DNA from: Oligoflexia bacterium
GTDB lineage: Bacteria > Bdellovibrionota > UBA1018 > CAIMNF01
Direction of reading: 5' to 3'
NCBI GenBank assembly: GCA_903858975.1
Contig: CAIOKW010000232.1
Span: 1-18,885 of the forward strand
Length of the DNA: 18,885 nt
In this document: one piece after another, positions 15,871 through 18,885 of the stretch
Layout of the letters: every line of letters starts with the position of its first letter
Numbering within the stretch: the stretch's first letter is position 1
Made by a program: the position numbers and the translations under genes
The notes under the pieces: model-generated
Database searches by the model: none
The model's input: only the letters and a program-made list of their open reading frames with translations
What the model was told of the DNA's origin: nothing

Positions 15871-16755
15871 TTACTCTTTCAAAAGCTTATTGCAGGCCTC
15901 TGGAAGGTTTGCGGAGAAAAGTTTTTCAATCGCTGGAGTGAAAGTAACTTCGTTCTGAAATCCAATCGGACCGATGAGGCTTCCGCGAGGAGGAAGGAGC
16001 TCTTTGCAGCCATCTCCCGGTGGAACTGGGTCTTGTTTCACACACAGCTTCGAGTCAAAGGGGCAGCTGATGCGAACATGAAAGTGTTCATTGTGTCCGG
16101 GCCAAGGACGAAGTTTGTGAAGCCAGGGGAGTTCTTTCTCGTCCAGAACCGAGCAGAGATAGGTCTTAATTGCTGGGTTTACGAAAATACGTTCGACCTT
16201 CGGATCCGAAGAAGCCATTTTCAGTTTGAGAATTTGTTCTTGTGTGAACACGCTTGGATCAACGAGACCATTGGCGTTCAGCATGTCTACCATGGGAAGA
16301 TTGTTTCGTTCATCCAAGGTCAGGCTGCGAACGCGTTGTTCAGGGTGAGTCCAAAACCAAATATCTACATCGAGGCCCATTTGGTGGCTGGCATGCCCGA
16401 AGGGGAGTGGTCCTCCGCGTGCTTGCGCGATGTCACCGATCAGGAGGCCTGAGCCCAGAGAGTCGATGGTCTTTGAAAGGTTAGTGATGAATTCGATTAG
16501 TTCAGGGTGAGCAAATTGTCGATTTCGATAGAGGCGCATCGATTGGTATCCGATGCCGTCAGGGGAAATTTGTTTTGCGCCTCGAATGCAACCCGAAGAA
16601 TAAAACCCAATGGCTTCAGGGTTACCTGCACTTGGACCGCTCACGGTGCTCCATGCGTTGGTCGGCTCGGGTGTGCCGGTTGTTCCAGGCAATTGAGCAT
16701 GCGAACAAAAACCAAACAAAGCACTGACAAGTAAACTTAAGCCCCGAATCCTCAT
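15871..16755 (-). CDS. mepA: Penicillin-insensitive murein endopeptidase MepA
   Basis: A 294-residue exported LAS-type metallopeptidase that cuts D-Ala-mDAP cross-links in peptidoglycan. A signal peptide spans about 1-20 (SHAQ at the end). The family blocks are all present: MRLYRNRQFAHPELIEFI (73-90), LLIGDIAQARGGPLPFGHAS (104-123), the zinc site GHASHQMGLDVDIW (120-133; H121 and D129) and PWPGHNEHFHVRIS (217-230; H224 and H226). Cys56, Cys201, Cys231 and further cysteines probably form disulfides. E. coli MepA is about 274 residues. ATG 16755 has only a weak AAAGA ribosome-binding site. It follows another murein hydrolase gene after 140 bases with no ORF of note and precedes recA by 60. Length and motifs leave little doubt about the family. 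Confidence 0.95.
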   Translation of the reverse strand: MRIRGLSLLVSALFGFCSHAQLPGTTGTPEPTNAWSTVSGPSAGNPEAIGFYSSGCIRGAKQISPDGIGYQSMRLYRNRQFAHPELIEFITNLSKTIDSLGSGLLIGDIAQARGGPLPFGHASHQMGLDVDIWFWTHPEQRVRSLTLDERNNLPMVDMLNANGLVDPSVFTQEQILKLKMASSDPKVERIFVNPAIKTYLCSVLDEKELPWLHKLRPWPGHNEHFHVRISCPFDSKLCVKQDPVPPGDGCKELLPPRGSLIGPIGFQNEVTFTPAIEKLFSANLPEACNKLLKE

Positions 16756-16895
16756 TCTTTAGAAATAGCGTTTTTTGGCCGCAAATGTAAAGAAAGAAGT
16801 GTCAAAAACTCAGCAGCTTGAATTTTGCCCTAAAAATACCTGCAATCGCGCCCATTTTCAACGCGAGGCGGCCAAGAGGGTTTTTGTGCGCCGAG

Positions 16896-18317
16896 TTATT
16901 TTTGGAAATGGTGAAGAAATCCGGTTCGAATTCCATCGACCACGGCCTGAAGGCGCGACGGGTAGGCGAAGCTTTTGCCATGGTAGTTGCCCATGAGATC
17001 GTTTTTGGCCAGACGGCTGAACTCACTTGCATGGTCATAATGAAGGCATTCCAGGTAAACCATTAAGCTCGTGGTGTTGCGACGGCTAATATAGAGGTTT
17101 CGAGCGTAGACTCCGTCTTGCACTCGAATGGAGGTGAGAAACTCAGCAGTATTTTGAAGCTTGAGGTTCAAGCTTTGAGACATTCCTTGAATCATGTCTG
17201 CCGCAAGGTCTACAGATGCATTGAAGCGGCGAGTTTCCAAGAGATGATTGAACATCAGGCTTCTTACGTAGCGGGAGCCGGTTTCTTCTTTTCTGAAGCC
17301 ACCCGGAACAAACGCTTCAATGGAGTTATCTTGGTTTTGAAGTTGATCGGATTGATTCGCATCGTAGTGGATGTCGATGACAATGTCGGGCTGAACTTGA
17401 TCAATCAGTTGAGAGCGAGCTTCAAGGTCAGCGCCCGTAATAAAAAATTGGGTCCGTTGATTGGGCGTATAAGCCTTTTTTGCTTCGGGGGCATTTCTGA
17501 CGGCACCGAGAATGCTGGAGTCTGGAAGAGAAAGATAAGGACTCATCCATGCATCAAGGCTGTTATAAAAATACTGGTTGAAGAATGGGCTAGTATCAAA
17601 GGTAGCGGGATCAAGCGGAGAAACGGCACCATCTTCAGTTCGTGTGAGATAAACAGTAGCGCCCAAGGACTCAAAGGCATTCGCAGTGAGAAGTGCGGTC
17701 CAAAGATTCAGTTGCCCCTCGCTCACCTTTTGATTCTGAATCCTGACATATTTGCCTGTGTCGGTGTCCCAGTCTGGGGTTCCCATGTGGCCTGGATCAA
17801 TGAGAATTTTAAGGCCAGCAAGCGGTTGGGTTTCCGCTGGGTTCTTCACTTGTTTTGAAATTTGATTGAGTTTCGCGAGTAGTGCTTCTGTGTTGGTGCT
17901 GGGAGCGGACTTGAGAAAGTCCACCCCATATTCTAAGAAGCCTTCAGGGAGAAGATGAGAGAAAAAATCTTGAAAGAGCGAAACACCTTGATCATCGACT
18001 GAGAGATAGCGTCTGAGACCCGCATCCGGATCAAGAATATTTAAGTTGGCTTCAAAGTCAGGCCGGGTGACTTCTTGACTTAAGGGAAAGCCTGAAAAGT
18101 TCGGGCTACTTTCTGGGGGCACGCCCAAGTCTTTCAAGACGAGGCTAAACTTTCGAAGTCGATCTGAAGTGCCATTGAATTGAAAGCGTTCGGTTTGGAA
18201 GTGAGACTTTCGCGGGTTTACGTAACCTACTTGATCATCCATTTCATAGGCAAAACCCAATGAGCTTAGAAAGGTGCTTAGCGTGAGCAGGTAAAACGTA
18301 AAACTTCTCAAAATCAT
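16896..18317 (-). CDS. Exported N-acetylmuramoyl-L-alanine amidase (Amidase_3 family)
   Basis: A 473-residue protein with a signal peptide (about 1-23), a N-terminal region of about 140 residues that I cannot assign, and a zinc amidase domain from about 168 to the end. Zinc ligands fit H177 in ILIDPGHMG, E200 in VSEGQLNLW and H317 in IDIHYDAN; the catalytic glutamate is E423 in YLECLHYDH. These enzymes release stem peptides from MurNAc. The segment between E200 and H317 is about 116 residues, longer than usual, with an aromatic-rich insert (245-265) that might cover the active site. The ATG at 18317 directly abuts a GGGGGA sequence; TTG 18311, two codons later, has ideal spacing (6 bases) and may be the true start. 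It follows pgpA after 28 bases. Confidence 0.88.
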   Translation of the reverse strand: MILRSFTFYLLTLSTFLSSLGFAYEMDDQVGYVNPRKSHFQTERFQFNGTSDRLRKFSLVLKDLGVPPESSPNFSGFPLSQEVTRPDFEANLNILDPDAGLRRYLSVDDQGVSLFQDFFSHLLPEGFLEYGVDFLKSAPSTNTEALLAKLNQISKQVKNPAETQPLAGLKILIDPGHMGTPDWDTDTGKYVRIQNQKVSEGQLNLWTALLTANAFESLGATVYLTRTEDGAVSPLDPATFDTSPFFNQYFYNSLDAWMSPYLSLPDSSILGAVRNAPEAKKAYTPNQRTQFFITGADLEARSQLIDQVQPDIVIDIHYDANQSDQLQNQDNSIEAFVPGGFRKEETGSRYVRSLMFNHLLETRRFNASVDLAADMIQGMSQSLNLKLQNTAEFLTSIRVQDGVYARNLYISRRNTTSLMVYLECLHYDHASEFSRLAKNDLMGNYHGKSFAYPSRLQAVVDGIRTGFLHHFQK

Positions 18318-18338
18318 TCCCCCAAATACAGTACCCGG

Positions 18339-18366
18339 ATACTAGTCAGAGAATGCGGTAAGTCAA
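18339..18366 (-). promoter_or_regulatory. Possible promoter for the amidase gene within the end of pgpA
   Basis: On the minus strand TTGACT (18366-18361) and TAGTAT (18344-18339) are separated by 16 bases, five and four matches to the sigma70 consensus. Transcription would begin some 15 bases before the amidase start. This could uncouple amidase, mepA and recA from pgpA. It is a pattern match only. Confidence 0.35.
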
Positions 18367-18849
18367 CTGGAAATAATGGTCCAGGAGCAGATAAAGGCCG
18401 AGGGCGATCAGGCCCGCCAGGAGGTCGTCTAGAATTACTCCTAGAGCTTGTATAGGGCCGATTTCAAAGCGTTTTCCCCAATGGTCAAGCTGGCGAATGG
18501 GAGGGGGTTTGAGGGCATCGAAAATTCTAAAAAGTACAAACTGAGTGATCAGAATCCCAGGGGTACGCGGAAGGGCCCCCATGGCAAGCATATAACCCAG
18601 TACTTCATCGATGACGATCTTCTGGGAGTCGGGGAGCCTCACGTTGCGGCTCCATTCGAGGCTTGCCCACCAACCGATGAGGAACAGAAACACCCAAAGA
18701 GCAGCAAGCTGACTCATTGCCCAATCTCGCGTCAGGTAAATAATAAAAATTCCGACTACGGAACCAGCCGTTCCCGGCGCTTTAGGTGAAAAGCCGGAGC
18801 CAGCTGCGGTTGCGATGAAAGTTACTAAGAATCCCTTGAGTTTTCTCAC
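18346..18849 (-). CDS. pgpA: Phosphatidylglycerophosphatase A
   Basis: A 167-residue membrane phosphatase that dephosphorylates phosphatidylglycerophosphate to phosphatidylglycerol. The N-terminal signature GSGFSPKAPGTAGS, the motif KIVIDEVLGY, FRIFDALKPPPIRQLD and GVILDDLLAG near the end match PgpA throughout, and three or four membrane helices are visible. The start chosen is GTG 18849, which has AAGG eight bases upstream; TTG 18855 would be only two bases from that site. The frame stays open to the right edge, so a start outside the window is not excluded, but the signature already lies at the usual distance from this start. In many bacteria pgpA is found near cinA and recA; here two murein hydrolase genes separate it from recA. 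Confidence 0.93.
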   Translation of the reverse strand: MRKLKGFLVTFIATAAGSGFSPKAPGTAGSVVGIFIIYLTRDWAMSQLAALWVFLFLIGWWASLEWSRNVRLPDSQKIVIDEVLGYMLAMGALPRTPGILITQFVLFRIFDALKPPPIRQLDHWGKRFEIGPIQALGVILDDLLAGLIALGLYLLLDHYFQLTYRIL

Positions 18850-18885
18850 AGGCAAAACCTTACCAGAGGGGCCGCTCCTCGTCGA

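Noticed and set aside
15736..16452. A 238-codon open frame on the plus strand
   Set aside because: It runs antisense across the recA start, the gap and the mepA 3' half, both of which have unmistakable family motifs; its translation is Cys/Phe/Arg-rich noise.
16800..16805. Minus-strand TTGACA upstream of mepA
   Set aside because: No acceptable -10 hexamer lies 15-19 bases downstream (the sequence there is GC-rich), so I did not call a promoter.
17118..17858. A 246-codon open frame on the plus strand
   Set aside because: It is antisense to the amidase catalytic domain and shows no domain or signal of its own.
1..18885. Mobile elements, CRISPR arrays, toxin-antitoxin or defence cassettes, tRNA genes
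   Set aside because: I looked through genes and gaps on both strands and found no transposase, integrase, nuclease or helicase system, spaced direct repeats or tRNA-like cloverleaf.

Overview
The window looks like chromosomal core DNA of a Gram-negative, meso-diaminopimelate-type bacterium. My best guess is a Bdellovibrio-like lineage (Bdellovibrionota, formerly Deltaproteobacteria). This rests on recalled resemblance: a PASTA-bearing PBP3, a short AMP nucleosidase, TadE/Flp-like small pilins, several secreted murein hydrolases and the general style of the proteins. No rRNA or other marker proves it. Coding density is very high, no gene-free stretch reaches 300 bases, and I see no tRNA, rRNA, CRISPR array, insertion sequence or phage gene.

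Layout. 1-1821 (+): the 3' end of a membrane-embedded metallophosphoesterase, then a threonine dehydratase with an ACT domain. 1815-6458 (-): a division/cell-wall block transcribed rsmH-ftsL-ftsI-murE, whose last gene overlaps the threonine dehydratase tail to tail by 7 bases. 6494-9001 (+): a short AMP nucleosidase, mreB with a one-base frameshift, and the 23S rRNA methyltransferase rlmE. 9117-12528 (+): a small exported protein of unknown function behind a good sigma70-like promoter, then hutU and hutI of histidine degradation. 12583-13731 (+): an exported protein of unknown function with a split motif set resembling an uncharacterised domain that I recall as DUF6973. 13745-14353 (-): a membrane-anchored TlpA/ResA-type thioredoxin. 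14383-14604 (+): a pilin-like small protein. A strong bidirectional terminator separates it from the last block, 14659-18849 (-), transcribed pgpA - N-acetylmuramoyl-L-alanine amidase - mepA - recA.

How the genes fit together. Much of the window serves the envelope: precursor synthesis (MurE), septal synthesis (FtsI, FtsL, and RsmH from the same cluster), elongation (MreB), murein cutting (amidase, MepA) and phosphatidylglycerol synthesis (PgpA). The other genes are housekeeping or catabolic (IlvA, AMP nucleosidase, HutU, HutI, RlmE, RecA).

Novelty. I find no convincing new multi-gene system. The points most worth a second look are the mreB frameshift (probably a sequencing error in a G run), the split-domain exported protein at 12583-13731, the shortened division cluster and mreB without mreC, the Ala/Lys-rich RecA tail with its 18-base tandem repeat, the two murein hydrolases between pgpA and recA, and the phosphoesterase with a membrane hairpin inside its catalytic domain.
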